Source: Bacillus australimaris (GTDB taxonomy: Bacteria > Bacillota > Bacilli > Bacillales > Bacillaceae). From it: DNA of 64,000 bases. Positions within the stretch are counted from its first letter, which is position 1. Each line of letters begins with the position of its first letter. Of this stretch, positions 1-10,835 are shown piece after piece. The translations under genes were made by a program, and so were the position numbers. Below the pieces are notes generated by a model, which had not been told where the DNA came from, did no database searches, and worked only from the letters and a program-made list of their open reading frames with translations. The stretch lies in NCBI RefSeq assembly GCF_001307105.1, contig NZ_LGYN01000001.1, positions 797,652 through 861,651 of the forward strand, in the 5' to 3' direction.

Positions 1-409
1 GAAAAGGATTGTAGCGATAATTAAAAGTGACTGTGACATTCCCCTTACTTTCCGCCTCTTTTTCCATCACCTTTCTAGCGTCTTCTGCTGTTGTCACCAT
101 TGGCTTTTCAGTGATGACATCAAGATCATGCTCAAGTGCCTGCATAATATACGTGACATGTGTATCATCTCTGCCTGCCACAATCACGATATCTGGCTTA
201 GTTTCCTTGATCATCTGATCAAATGCATCTTCATGAAAAAACGAGACGCCCCGCAGTGATGGAAAACGCTCCTGACAAAGTGTATACCGATGATGATCTA
301 TATCTAGAAGCCCTGTAATCCTGTAATGCTCTTTGAAATCCTCGGTGAGCGGTTGAATAAACATATTGAACGCTCGATGACTGAGCCCGCAAACCACGAC
401 CCGTTTCAC
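1..409 (-). CDS. yteT: Gfo/Idh/MocA-family oxidoreductase YteT, N-terminal part
   Basis: Partial gene; it runs off the left edge, leaving about 136 N-terminal residues. The start is GTG at 409 behind a GGGGTGGGG ribosome binding site. The fragment begins with a beta strand and a glycine-containing turn (VVVCGLSHRAF) typical of a Rossmann NAD(P)-binding domain. Near residue 97 it has the EKP motif (DVITEKPM) of the Gfo/Idh/MocA family. It is the last visible gene of the yteP-R-S-T operon, 17 bases after yteS. By position it should act on a sugar released from rhamnogalacturonan, but the substrate is not known from the sequence. Confidence 0.85.
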   Translation of the reverse strand, partial: MKRVVVCGLSHRAFNMFIQPLTEDFKEHYRITGLLDIDHHRYTLCQERFPSLRGVSFFHEDAFDQMIKETKPDIVIVAGRDDTHVTYIMQALEHDLDVITEKPMVTTAEDARKVMEKEAESKGNVTVTFNYRYNPF

Positions 410-426
410 ATTCCCCACCCCATTTT

Positions 427-2066
<1,640 letters not shown>

Positions 2067-2078
2067 TCATCTCCCTTT

Positions 2079-3044
2079 TTAATAAATACCTTCTTCCCCG
2101 AATTTCTTCGCTAAACGGTTCGCCATCATGACCAAAATAAGGCCAACAGCTGCTTTAAATAAACCAACAGCGGTACTATAGCTGAATTGTCCCTGCTTAA
2201 GACCAGCTGTATAGACATACGTATCAAAAATCTCTGCCACTTCCCTGTTCGTTGCGTTCAGTAATAGATAGACATGCTCAAAGCCAAGCTCGAGCGTATC
2301 ACCAATTTTTAAAATAAGCAGAACAACAATGACACTTTTAATCGCAGGAAGAGTGATATGCCACATTTGTCTCAGTCTGCCCGCTCCATCCATTTTCGCT
2401 GCTTCATATAGCTGCGGATCTACTGCTGTAATCGCCGCAAGGTAAATGATCGTCGACCAGCCTGCTTCCCGCCAGATCACCTGTAAAATGTACATTGGTC
2501 TAAACCATTCCTGACTAAGGAGGAAGTTAATCTTTTCCCCTCCAAAGAAAGCAATCAATTCATTGATTAACCCGCCATCCACCGTTAACAAAACAAAAGA
2601 TAAGGACACAACAATGACCCATGACATAAAGTGAGGGATATAAATCATCGTCTGTACAAACTTCTTAAACAATGCCAATCTCACTTCATTTAAAAGAAGG
2701 GCTAACAAAATAGGAATTGGGAAGAAAATCACCACATTCATGGCAAATAAAATCAGCGTATTTTTTAATAAGATGAAAAATGTTGGTTCTGTAAACAAGC
2801 GAATAAAGTGTTTGAAGCCCACCCACTCACTGCCAAGAATGCCGAGAAACGGCTGGTAATCTTGAAAGGCAATGATCAGCCCCCACATTGGCACATATTT
2901 AAAGACAAGAAAATAAATGAGCCCCGGCAAGATCATTAAATACAAAAATTTTTGACTAAGCAATTGATTAAGTAAGCGCTTTCTTTTTTCTTTCTTCAAA
3001 GCTGCCGCAGGCACACCCTTGGCAGTGACATCCTCTGTTTTCAT
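2079..3044 (-). CDS. yteP: ABC transporter permease YteP
   Basis: 321 residues with about six membrane segments. The cytoplasmic EAA-type loop, EAAKMDGAGRLRQMWHITLP, identifies a binding-protein-dependent sugar permease of the LplB/MalF type. It is the first gene of the leftward operon yteP-R-S-T. Its likely partners are the permease YtcP and the binding protein YtcQ encoded at 8.2-10.6 kb; together they would import oligo-rhamnogalacturonides, with a shared ATPase such as MsmX supplied from elsewhere. A cre-like sequence lies in its first codons (2971-2984). The start has a GGGGAGG-type ribosome binding site. Confidence 0.92.
   Translation of the reverse strand: MKTEDVTAKGVPAAALKKEKRKRLLNQLLSQKFLYLMILPGLIYFLVFKYVPMWGLIIAFQDYQPFLGILGSEWVGFKHFIRLFTEPTFFILLKNTLILFAMNVVIFFPIPILLALLLNEVRLALFKKFVQTMIYIPHFMSWVIVVSLSFVLLTVDGGLINELIAFFGGEKINFLLSQEWFRPMYILQVIWREAGWSTIIYLAAITAVDPQLYEAAKMDGAGRLRQMWHITLPAIKSVIVVLLILKIGDTLELGFEHVYLLLNATNREVAEIFDTYVYTAGLKQGQFSYSTAVGLFKAAVGLILVMMANRLAKKFGEEGIY
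2971..2984. promoter_or_regulatory. Candidate CcpA site (cre) inside the start of yteP
   Basis: The minus strand reads AGAAAGCGCTTACT. Only the two outermost bases depart from the consensus TGWAANCGNTNWCA. The site lies about 60 bases inside yteP, a position where CcpA can act as a roadblock. The call rests on the sequence match alone. Confidence 0.45.
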
Positions 3045-3160
3045 GAATAAAGCCTCCCCTCATGCTGATGCATGTGTTAACTGTATCTTAAGGATGAAAA
3101 ATCCGTCTACAATCATATCATCAGATCATATTTTCATAGGTGAAGCTACTCAAAACGTTA

Positions 3161-3182
3161 CATAAAACATAAGAAAATGATC
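3161..3182 (-). promoter_or_regulatory. Conserved upstream box of the yteP promoter
   Basis: Read on the minus strand, this 22-base sequence agrees at 18 of 22 positions with one upstream of ytcP (10790-10811). Both precede a common TGATTRTAGACG core by 45-47 bases. A repeat of AGAAAATGAT (3172-3181 and 3191-3200, period 19) suggests two half-sites. It is a candidate operator for the adjacent AraC-type regulator. Confidence 0.45.
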
Positions 3183-3275
3183 CTAATCTCAGAAAATGAT
3201 TATTGACAAACCTACCAGATTTTTGGATTAATAAATTAAGGGGAAAAGATTGTTTCGTTTGAAATGGGGGGTTTT

Positions 3276-5576
3276 ATGAAAAGAAGGCAGTATAAATTTT
3301 ATTATAAGCTTGTGACGTTTTTTTTCATGCTTAGTACGATTCCTGTTATCATTGTCGGTATTTTTTCTTATCAGCATTCCCAAAAAACAGCTCTTGAAAA
3401 TATCTCAAATGAAAAGCTGGACAGCGTCAAACAAACACAATCCACAATTGAGCATATTTTAAAGACCGTTGATCATTCTCTCACTCACTATGTCAGTTCG
3501 CCGCCTCTCCTTCAAACACTGGCAGAACCTTTAAATCCAGACCAATTCCAGCTTTATAATCAAGTACAGCAGGAACTGAACTACCTGCAAACCTTTGACA
3601 CCGATCTTTCCAACATTACACTCGTCAGTAAAATGGAAGACTGGTACATGAACAATTCGGGACTTTATCATGTTACAAACGGAGAACAAGAAAAAGCGTT
3701 AACCTCTTACCTCAATATTCCAAGTCACTCCAGCTGGGCACTTGAAGAGAATAATTCACTTGTTGCGACCAAAGAAGGAAAAACGTCCTTTTGCAAGTAC
3801 AATGTGAACTTAATCAAACAGCTGCCTATGAACAGCGTTCAAAAAAAAGGAATTGCTGTCGCCAGCATTCCAAGCTGCGTGATTGCTGAGAACATGCCTG
3901 ATTTCTCCCAATCTGATAGTATGTTGGTCATTGATACAAACGGAAAAGTGCTACTACATAATCGCAAAGAACAAATTGGTGAATCGCTAAATAATCAAGG
4001 TTTCGTCAAACATGTGCTCTCACTAGAAAAACGATCAGGGCAGTTTGACATGAAGATCGACGAACTAAACTATCAAATCACATTTCAAAAATCAGATTAT
4101 AACGAATGGACGTACCTCTCCTTTGTTTCCATTCCAGAACTCAAGCAGCAAACGAAATCAATTGGGTGGATTACCTTTATTATCTGCGCTATTTTGTTAG
4201 CGCTTTCATTACTGTTTTCATGGTTTGGTTCTAGACACTTTTATAAGCCCATCCGCTTATTATACGAGTCCTTTGCACGCAATGAATCTTTTTTGCAAAA
4301 GCAGCCTTTTCAAAATGAATTTGAGTTAATCGAATCGAGTATTAAACAAATGAAAGATCAAAACCATGATTTAGAGGAACGTATTGAGCAGCAAGTGACA
4401 CACTTACAGCAATACTTTATGGTACGGCTGCTGCTTGGAAAGCTGACAGAAGAAGAAATTAACAACCGTTTTCAAAGCTTAGGCTTTCCTCAAGGCTGGT
4501 CACATTTAGCCATGCTAGTGACTCAAATCGATACATTAAAAGGAACACCGTATGAAAAAAAGGATGCGGACTTGCTTTTATTTGCGATCAATGGACTGAT
4601 TGAGCAAATTATTCCGAAAGAAGAGCACCTTCAGCCAACCGTTGTCAATCAGCATCAAACGACGATTATCCTCAATCAATCAAAATCAGATGAAGAGTTT
4701 ACTGAATACTTAAATCAATTAGCAGAAACCATTCAGCATCGTATCGAGGAAGAGCTTGGTTTATCGATCAGCATCGGGATCAGCCGCCAGTTTAAAGAGC
4801 TCGCAATGGCGAAACATGCGTACATCGAAGGAAAAGAAGCCTTAAAATACCGACTCAAAGCAGAGAAAAAATCCATTATCCTATATGAGCATATCCAGCA
4901 AGGAAAGACGTTTAAAACCCATTTTCCAAAGCAGCTGCAGCATGATTTATTTGATGCGGTGAAAGCTGGCGATCAAGGCAAGGCGGATCACTATTTACAT
5001 GTGCTCCTGCAGTCCATTTTCTCTAAAAATGCAGGCCCCCACGAATACCATATTGCCCTCGCCCGCTTTTTAAACAACTTAATAGAGCTGATGCATTTGC
5101 TTGGCATTGAATTATTTGAGGTTGAAGACAACAAAATGCTCTATGATACGATTTTCGAATTTAAAACCTTTGAAGATACAGAGGCATGGCTGAAACACGA
5201 GATCATTCGGCCAATTATTGACCAGCTTGCTGCACGTGAAGACTCACAATACAAAAACATCTCAGAAAAAATCATTCATATCATTCATCAAGAATTCGAC
5301 TCAGATCTCACATTGGATGAAATCGCCACACGACTGCATTACAACCCGAATTATTTAAGTAGTATTTTCAGAAAGGAAATGGATATCTCCTTTAGTGAAT
5401 ATCTCTCATCCTACAGACACCATGTCGCCAAAAACTGGCTTGTCGAGACCGATATGTCCGTCAAAGAAATTTCAGAAAAACTGAAGTATAAAAACCCGCA
5501 AAATTTCATCCGGTCCTTTAAAAAGCTAGAAGGCACAACCCCTGGGAAGTACCGCGATCAGAAAAAAGGCACATAA
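3276..5576 (+). CDS. Membrane-bound AraC-family transcriptional regulator, YesS-like
   Basis: 766 residues; ATG chosen at 3276 behind GGGGGG, not the in-frame ATG at 3264. Two membrane segments (about 10-35 and 290-315) enclose an extracellular sensor region of about 260 residues. A linker, a coiled coil near residues 350-380 and a degenerate middle domain follow. The last 100 residues hold two helix-turn-helix motifs of the AraC type (LTLDEIATRLHYNPNYLSSI and SVKEISEKLKY). Architecture and length match YesS, the activator of rhamnogalacturonan genes in B. subtilis. It is divergent from yteP, so it probably activates yteP-R-S-T and ytcPQ when an oligosaccharide, perhaps delivered by a binding protein, is sensed outside. 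Confidence 0.85.
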   Translation: MKRRQYKFYYKLVTFFFMLSTIPVIIVGIFSYQHSQKTALENISNEKLDSVKQTQSTIEHILKTVDHSLTHYVSSPPLLQTLAEPLNPDQFQLYNQVQQELNYLQTFDTDLSNITLVSKMEDWYMNNSGLYHVTNGEQEKALTSYLNIPSHSSWALEENNSLVATKEGKTSFCKYNVNLIKQLPMNSVQKKGIAVASIPSCVIAENMPDFSQSDSMLVIDTNGKVLLHNRKEQIGESLNNQGFVKHVLSLEKRSGQFDMKIDELNYQITFQKSDYNEWTYLSFVSIPELKQQTKSIGWITFIICAILLALSLLFSWFGSRHFYKPIRLLYESFARNESFLQKQPFQNEFELIESSIKQMKDQNHDLEERIEQQVTHLQQYFMVRLLLGKLTEEEINNRFQSLGFPQGWSHLAMLVTQIDTLKGTPYEKKDADLLLFAINGLIEQIIPKEEHLQPTVVNQHQTTIILNQSKSDEEFTEYLNQLAETIQHRIEEELGLSISIGISRQFKELAMAKHAYIEGKEALKYRLKAEKKSIILYEHIQQGKTFKTHFPKQLQHDLFDAVKAGDQGKADHYLHVLLQSIFSKNAGPHEYHIALARFLNNLIELMHLLGIELFEVEDNKMLYDTIFEFKTFEDTEAWLKHEIIRPIIDQLAAREDSQYKNISEKIIHIIHQEFDSDLTLDEIATRLHYNPNYLSSIFRKEMDISFSEYLSSYRHHVAKNWLVETDMSVKEISEKLKYKNPQNFIRSFKKLEGTTPGKYRDQKKGT

Positions 5577-5580
5577 GACA

Positions 5581-5618
5581 AAAAGTCCCGCTCTAAACAA
5601 GAAAGCGGGACTTTTTTT
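5581..5618. terminator. Bidirectional terminator between the AraC regulator and ytcD
   Basis: AAAGTCCCGCT and AGCGGGACTTT form a GC-rich stem with T-runs on both strands, serving the converging genes. Confidence 0.9.
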
Positions 5619-5988
5619 ATTTAAACTGTTCATTCAAGATGCTGTCTTCCAGCACTGAAAGCGGCTCTCCATACACACGTTCAATATGAGCTGCTCCCCA
5701 ATCGCATAGTGCATTGAGGATTTTTTCGAGCGACTGTCCGTATTCACTTAATTCATATTCCACTTTAGGCGGCACCTGTTCATAGACAATTCGGTTAATG
5801 ACCCCATCACTTTCAAGCTCTCTCAACTGCTGCGTGAGCATTTTTTGTGTGATGTTTGGCATGAGCCGCTTCAATTCACTCGTACGTTTTTTTCCATGTG
5901 TCAAATGACATAAAATCACGCACTTCCACTTCCCACCAATGACCTCAAGTGTTGCTTCCACAGAGATATTATATTTCTTCTTTTCCAT
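5617..5988 (-). CDS. ytcD: HxlR-family transcriptional regulator YtcD
   Basis: 123 residues; ATG at 5988 chosen because of GAGGAG upstream. The whole protein is a winged-helix HxlR domain: VIGGKWKCVILCHL, then RTSELKRLMPNITQKMLTQQL as helix-turn-helix, and YELSEYGQSL in the wing and dimer helix. The divergent gene encodes an efflux pump, and the intergenic region carries a 20-base perfect palindrome, so it probably represses itself and ytbDE. The inducer cannot be read from the sequence; some HxlR proteins sense electrophiles through cysteine, and this one has Cys residues in CVILC and ALCDW. Confidence 0.88.
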   Translation of the reverse strand: MEKKKYNISVEATLEVIGGKWKCVILCHLTHGKKRTSELKRLMPNITQKMLTQQLRELESDGVINRIVYEQVPPKVEYELSEYGQSLEKILNALCDWGAAHIERVYGEPLSVLEDSILNEQFK

Positions 5989-6041
5989 CAAATGTTCACT
6001 CCTCTTTGTACGAATAGGCACTTTTTAGTACCTATATTACA

Positions 6042-6061
6042 AAAAAGTACGTACTTTTTTT
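6042..6061. promoter_or_regulatory. Palindromic operator candidate between ytcD and ytbD
   Basis: AAAAAAGTACGTACTTTTTT is a perfect 20-base palindrome in the divergent region. A second GTAC half-site with a T-run lies at about 6021-6032. HxlR-family regulators bind such symmetric sites with GTAC cores, so this is the likely YtcD operator. Confidence 0.6.
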
Positions 6062-6143
6062 TTCGTCATCTATGTTAGATAATAACTCTTGCCGATCGGA
6101 ATCGTCTATCAAAATGTCATCACAGAAGGATGTGAATTTACGA

Positions 6144-7331
6144 ATGAAGAATAGTCAAAACCACTTTGCTCTTCTCGCACTAGCGATTAGTGCCTTTGCT
6201 ATAGGAACAACTGAGTTCATCAGTGTCGGGCTTTTACCAATGATTTCAGAGGACTTTGGAGTAAGCGTCAGCCAGGCGGGCTGGACCGTCTCTTTATATG
6301 CTCTTGGTGTCACATTTGGCGCGCCTATTTTAACTTCTCTTACTTCAACGATGAACAGAAAGACGTTGCTTTTGCTCATTATGCTCGTCTTTTTGCTAGG
6401 AAATACACTCGCCACCATCGCCCCGACTTTTCCCGTACTGTTAATTGGACGGGTGATTTCAGCCTTATCCCATGGAATCTTCATGTCCATTGGCTCTACG
6501 ATTGCTGCAAGCCTTGTGGTGAAAGAAAAACGGGCAAGCGCCATCGCCTTTATGTTCACTGGTTTAACCGTCGCGACTGTGACAGGCGTGCCATTCGGAA
6601 CATTTCTTGGCCATGAGTTCGGCTGGCGGACGTCATTTGGTGTGATTGTTGTGATTGGACTGATCGCTCTGATATCTAACTATTTTCTTGTGCCATCTCA
6701 ATTAAAGCAGGGCGTGAAAACATCATTTAAGGATCAAGCTGTCCTATTAAAAACAAAAAGAATCCTGCTCTTATTTGTTATTACAGCAACAGGATATGGA
6801 GGAACCTTTGTTGTCTTCACGTATTTATCTCCTCTTTTGCAGCATGTGACAGGGCTTGCACCTGAAGCGGTCGCCTTGATCCTGCTTTTATATGGAATCA
6901 CGATTGCAGCCGGTAATGTCATTGGAGGAAAAGCTGCTAATGGGCAGCCGATAAAAGCACTGATTTATATGTTTATCATCCAAAGCATCATCTTGTTTAT
7001 TCTTAGCTTCACTGCTGGATTCACAGTGTTAGGCATTGGAACCGTCATGCTGATGGGGCTGTTTGCTTTCATGAATGTACCAGGATTGCAAGTAGCCGTC
7101 GTTGATTTTGCCGAAAGATATACCCCCGGAGCAGTCGACGTCGCATCAGCTATGAATATCGCTGCCTTTAATGCCGGTATCGCCATCGGCTCATATTTAG
7201 GCGGCGTCGTCACAGATACACTTGGGCTTGTGCATACAGGCTGGGTCGGGGGCATCATGGTCCTCATCGCAGCGATTCTTACAATGATCAGTTATCAAAT
7301 GGAACAAAAAGAACAAACACAAACCATCTAA
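6144..7331 (+). CDS. ytbD: MFS efflux transporter YtbD
   Basis: 395 residues from ATG 6144; an in-frame ATG at 6072 would add an unlikely polar extension of 24 residues. Twelve membrane segments are visible. The N-terminal GTTEFISVGLLPMI and the loop after helix 2 are typical of the arabinose-efflux/drug-proton antiporter branch (AraJ/YdhP type). It lies downstream of the YtcD operator and is followed after 13 bases by ytbE, so pump and reductase are co-transcribed. It probably exports a toxic small molecule; the substrate is unknown. Confidence 0.88.
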   Translation: MKNSQNHFALLALAISAFAIGTTEFISVGLLPMISEDFGVSVSQAGWTVSLYALGVTFGAPILTSLTSTMNRKTLLLLIMLVFLLGNTLATIAPTFPVLLIGRVISALSHGIFMSIGSTIAASLVVKEKRASAIAFMFTGLTVATVTGVPFGTFLGHEFGWRTSFGVIVVIGLIALISNYFLVPSQLKQGVKTSFKDQAVLLKTKRILLLFVITATGYGGTFVVFTYLSPLLQHVTGLAPEAVALILLLYGITIAAGNVIGGKAANGQPIKALIYMFIIQSIILFILSFTAGFTVLGIGTVMLMGLFAFMNVPGLQVAVVDFAERYTPGAVDVASAMNIAAFNAGIAIGSYLGGVVTDTLGLVHTGWVGGIMVLIAAILTMISYQMEQKEQTQTI

Positions 7332-7344
7332 AGGAGTTTTTATT

Positions 7345-8184
7345 ATGGAACATTTACAAAGTACAAAAACATTAAACAATGGAGTCCGCATGCCAGGCTT
7401 TGGCCTTGGTGTATTCCAGGTAGAAGATGGAGCAGAATTAATTGATGCAGTCAAAACAGCCATTCAATTAGGCTATCGCAGTATTGATACAGCATCTATT
7501 TATGGCAATGAGGAAGGTGTTGGCCGAGGCATCCAGCTTGGTTTAGCAGAAACAGGACTAAGCCGCGAGGATATCTTTGTAACATCAAAGGTGTGGAATG
7601 CCGATTTAGGCTATGAATCCACACTAAAGGCATACGAAGAAAGTTTGAAAAAACTTCAGCTTGACTACCTTGATCTGTATTTAATCCATTGGCCTGTTGA
7701 AGGAAAATATAAGGAAGCATGGCGTGCACTTGAAACCTTGTATCGTGAAGGAAAAGTCAGAGCGATCGGTGTGAGCAACTTCCAGCCGCATCATCTAGAC
7801 GAGCTATTAAAAGATGCAGACGTCATACCAGCTATCAATCAAGTAGAGTTTCATCCAAAGCTTACGCAGGAAACACTCTATACGTATTTGAACACACATG
7901 GCATTCAAATGGAAGCTTGGTCACCGCTGATGCAAGGTGAACTGCTGCATCACCCGCTGATTACAGAGCTGGCAAACACATACGGTCAAACACCTGCTCA
8001 AATTATTTTGCGCTGGGATGTGCAAAAAGGTGTCATCACCATCCCAAAATCGACGAAACCACATCGTTTAAAGGAAAACGCTGATATTTTTGATTTTGTT
8101 TTATCTGAAGAGGATATGAAGCGACTTTCTGATTTAAATGAAAACAAACGTATCGGTCCAGATCCAGACAACTTCGACTTTTAA
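7345..8184 (+). CDS. ytbE: Aldo/keto reductase YtbE
   Basis: 279 residues, full-length for the AKR5 group. Motifs: GYRSIDTASIYGNE with the catalytic Asp and Tyr, LDYLDLYLIHWP with the active-site His, IGVSNFQ, and the NADPH-binding IPKSTKPHRLKEN. It reduces aldehydes and ketones with NADPH in the cytoplasm. As the second gene of the ytbDE unit under YtcD control it probably detoxifies carbonyl compounds whose export or sensing involves ytbD and ytcD. Ribosome binding site AAAGGAG, 13 bases after ytbD. Confidence 0.92.
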   Translation: MEHLQSTKTLNNGVRMPGFGLGVFQVEDGAELIDAVKTAIQLGYRSIDTASIYGNEEGVGRGIQLGLAETGLSREDIFVTSKVWNADLGYESTLKAYEESLKKLQLDYLDLYLIHWPVEGKYKEAWRALETLYREGKVRAIGVSNFQPHHLDELLKDADVIPAINQVEFHPKLTQETLYTYLNTHGIQMEAWSPLMQGELLHHPLITELANTYGQTPAQIILRWDVQKGVITIPKSTKPHRLKENADIFDFVLSEEDMKRLSDLNENKRIGPDPDNFDF

Positions 8185-8185
8185 T

Positions 8186-8224
8186 CAAAAACACCTCCGC
8201 TTTTTGCTGCGCGGGGGTGTTTTC
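8186..8224. terminator. Bidirectional terminator between ytbE and ytcQ
   Basis: AACACCTCCGC pairs with GCGGGGGTGTT around a short loop, with A- and T-runs on the two sides. Confidence 0.88.
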
Positions 8225-8229
8225 ATTGA

Positions 8230-9729
8230 TCATTTTGATTTTTTAAAGGAAGCTTCGTATTCTTCAATGATTTTATTTCCACCATTTGATTTCCACTTCT
8301 CTACATCTTTCTTAAATTGTTCTTCACTTATGTCTCCAAGAATGAATTTATACGTCGCATCATCGATGATTTTTTTCAATTCGTTTCCTCGCTCTGATGC
8401 TGTTGCCGAATACAGGCTTTCGGCAGGATTGGCGACAATGATATCTTTATTGTCTTCTTCTAGTTCTTCATATTTTGTACGAACCGCATCTCCTTTATTT
8501 TTCAAGTAACGTTTATCAATGCCCACAAGACTAACGAGCGGCTGTACATCTGTCTGCCAGCTTTTCACTTGGCTTTCTTCCCTAACAAACGTATTTCCTT
8601 CTTCCTTCTTATAATGCTTGCCATCGATACCGTACGTCATGAGCCCATATACATCCTCTTCGGCAATACGGTCAAAGAAGGCCAAAATCCGCTTTAATTC
8701 TGCCTCAGATTTCACACTTGTTTTAGGGAATGCGAAGATTCCATTATGACCACCAGATGCCCATACACGTTCTTTGCCATCTGGGCCTTTGATTCGGTTG
8801 ATGATATCTACTTCCATGTTTTTATCTGTTGCATCATCTCTCAAGTTCACCGCATCAACCATATTTCCAACATAGATGCCTGCTTTTCCTTGTGAGAATA
8901 ATTCCTGCTGCTGTGTTTTGCTTGTCACAGGGAAATCTTTATTGATAAAGCCATTGTCACGCAGCTTTTTCATGTATTTCATTGTATTCATGTACTCATC
9001 TGTCATAAAATCAGGCGTGAATTTCCCGTTTTCTTCTTTCCAGTCTGTTGGCATGCCTTCATATGAACCAAGTGTTTTAAATGCCCCATAAATCAAATCG
9101 TTTCGATCCGTAAAGCCAATTGTATCGGCCTTTCCGTTTTGATTCGGGTCTTTCTCAGTAAAGGCTTTGGCTACTTCATACAGATCATCCAATGTTTTTG
9201 GTGTATCCAAATTTAAATTTTCAAGCCAATCCTTTCGAATGACAATCCCTTGTCTTGAAAGTGGTCTTTCTCTATAGATACCATAAAGCTTGCCGTCTAT
9301 AGAGGCGTTTTTATTAATCAGTTCGTTCATCTTACTTAAATTTGGATAATCCTTTAAATACGGACCGACTTCCCAGAACATGCCTGATCTGAACGCGTTA
9401 ATGGCAGACGAATTTTTAATGTCTTGAATCGTCACAATTTGCGGGAGATTCCCTGCGGCAAGTGCGGAATTTAAACGATCTTCCTTCACAGCATCCGGTA
9501 CCCACGTAATATCAAGCTCTGTATTTGTGAGCTTCTCAATCTCTTTTAAAACTGAATCTTTCGGCGGCTGCTGATGATATAAAATGGCCATCCATGTCAG
9601 CTTCACCTTTTTGTCTAAATCAACCTTCTCATCTGATGAATTTGCTCCTTTACTTGAACATGCTGACAAAATACCGCTTGCTGCAAATAACAGGACGAAC
9701 GCAATCAGCCATAATTTCTTTCTCCCCAT
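8230..9729 (-). CDS. ytcQ: Extracellular solute-binding lipoprotein YtcQ
   Basis: 499 residues; ATG 9729 chosen for the GGAGGG ribosome binding site five bases away. The lipobox LSAC near residue 24 anchors it to the membrane. The long family-1-type binding protein has the LplA/YtcQ pattern ([17 protein letters not shown] at the N-terminus, a helical insertion and a lysine-rich C-terminus). Last gene of the ytcP-ytcQ unit. It should capture rhamnogalacturonan oligosaccharides and deliver them to the YteP/YtcP channel; the exact ligand is inferred from B. subtilis. Confidence 0.9.
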   Translation of the reverse strand: MGRKKLWLIAFVLLFAASGILSACSSKGANSSDEKVDLDKKVKLTWMAILYHQQPPKDSVLKEIEKLTNTELDITWVPDAVKEDRLNSALAAGNLPQIVTIQDIKNSSAINAFRSGMFWEVGPYLKDYPNLSKMNELINKNASIDGKLYGIYRERPLSRQGIVIRKDWLENLNLDTPKTLDDLYEVAKAFTEKDPNQNGKADTIGFTDRNDLIYGAFKTLGSYEGMPTDWKEENGKFTPDFMTDEYMNTMKYMKKLRDNGFINKDFPVTSKTQQQELFSQGKAGIYVGNMVDAVNLRDDATDKNMEVDIINRIKGPDGKERVWASGGHNGIFAFPKTSVKSEAELKRILAFFDRIAEEDVYGLMTYGIDGKHYKKEEGNTFVREESQVKSWQTDVQPLVSLVGIDKRYLKNKGDAVRTKYEELEEDNKDIIVANPAESLYSATASERGNELKKIIDDATYKFILGDISEEQFKKDVEKWKSNGGNKIIEEYEASFKKSK

Positions 9730-9754
9730 AAGATCCCTCCGTTGTTCCATCTTT

Positions 9755-10633
9755 TTAACCCTTTACAGAACCTAGTAATGCCCCTTTGTTGAAATGCTTT
9801 TGAATAAATGGATAGACAAGCAGAACCGGAATGGTTGCCACAACAATAACTGCCATTTTAATTGTCTGGTCTGGTGGTGGTGTGGATGAGCCCATATCCG
9901 ACATATCTCCCTGCATTCCGCTTGAGACAATGACGATCTGCCTTAGCAGCACCTGAATCGGCCATTTTACTGAATCATTTAAATACAGAATGGCGGTCAT
10001 GTACGTATTCCAATACGTCACTGCATAAAAAAGTGAAATGGTCGCAATGGCTGGCAAAGAAAGTGGCAGCACAATTTTAAAGAAAATCCCTAAATCGTTA
10101 CAGCCATCCATCTTCGCAGACTCCTCAAGACTTGCCGGTATGTTTTGAAAGAAGTTTTTCAATATGATCAAATTGAATGCATTGATGGCAACCGGTAGAA
10201 TAAGTGACCAATAGGTATCAAGCAAACCTAGTGTTTTCACCACAATAAACGTCGGAATCATCCCTCCGCTAAACAGCATGGTGAAAACAACAAGAAACAT
10301 CAATGTTCTCCGGCCTTTTAACTCCTGACGAGACAGCCCGTATGCCATAAGTGAGGACAAAAACATGCTGACAGCTGTTCCAACAAGCGTCACAAGAATG
10401 GACACAATGAGGCTGCGATACACAATATCTGTAGAAAAAATATATCGATAAGCCTCTAGAGAAAACGTCGTTGGAAATAAGATAAACTTCTTCGTGATGA
10501 CCTCTTCTACTGTGGCAAAAGAGGCAGCAATGACATGGATGAACGGAAGCACACATATTAATGCGAACATGAGTAGAAAAGAGTAATTAAATAAACTGAA
10601 CAATCGGCCTTTAATAGAACGATCTATGTTCAT
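9755..10633 (-). CDS. ytcP: ABC transporter permease YtcP
   Basis: 292 residues; ATG 10633 preferred over the GTG three bases upstream. Six membrane segments and the loop [20 protein letters not shown] identify the MalG/LplC-type permease that pairs with YteP. It is followed after 25 bases by the binding protein ytcQ. A cre matching the consensus at every position lies 15-28 bases upstream of the start, so CcpA probably represses the unit when glucose is present. No ATPase gene lies in the window, as usual for transporters served by MsmX. Confidence 0.9.
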   Translation of the reverse strand: MNIDRSIKGRLFSLFNYSFLLMFALICVLPFIHVIAASFATVEEVITKKFILFPTTFSLEAYRYIFSTDIVYRSLIVSILVTLVGTAVSMFLSSLMAYGLSRQELKGRRTLMFLVVFTMLFSGGMIPTFIVVKTLGLLDTYWSLILPVAINAFNLIILKNFFQNIPASLEESAKMDGCNDLGIFFKIVLPLSLPAIATISLFYAVTYWNTYMTAILYLNDSVKWPIQVLLRQIVIVSSGMQGDMSDMGSSTPPPDQTIKMAVIVVATIPVLLVYPFIQKHFNKGALLGSVKG

Positions 10634-10647
10634 CACACCCTCTCTTA

Positions 10648-10661
10648 TGAAAGCGTTATCA
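10648..10661. promoter_or_regulatory. CcpA catabolite-repression site (cre) of ytcPQ
   Basis: TGAAAGCGTTATCA fits the cre consensus TGWAARCGYTWNCW at all 14 positions. It lies between the inferred promoter core and the ytcP start, where bound CcpA would block transcription. Confidence 0.8.
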
Positions 10662-10789
10662 TTTCGTCTGAAAATAAGCTGCAGCCTGTGACGATATCGT
10701 GATTAAAATGTAACAAACGAGGGAAGAAAGCGTCTATAATCATCTTGACAGACCAACTGAAGGGATCATGTCAGCCGTGCTTTTATGCT

Positions 10790-10811
10790 CATGAAACAAA
10801 AGAATAGGATC
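10790..10811 (-). promoter_or_regulatory. Conserved upstream box of the ytcP promoter
   Basis: The minus-strand sequence GATC-N5-CTTTTGTTTCATG matches the yteP box at 18 of 22 positions. It stands 47 bases before the core TGATTATAGACG (about 10732-10743). It probably binds the same activator as the yteP box. Confidence 0.45.
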
Positions 10812-10835
10812 ATTAGCTCATGACATGATTATGCC

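Noticed and set aside
4197..4212. cre-like TGTTAGCGCTTTCA in the AraC-regulator gene
   Set aside because: It lies deep inside the coding region far from any start, with one mismatch in a conserved position; likely chance.
6155..7463. Several minus-strand frames inside ytbD and ytbE
   Set aside because: Shadows of high-quality plus-strand genes, without plausible starts or protein features.
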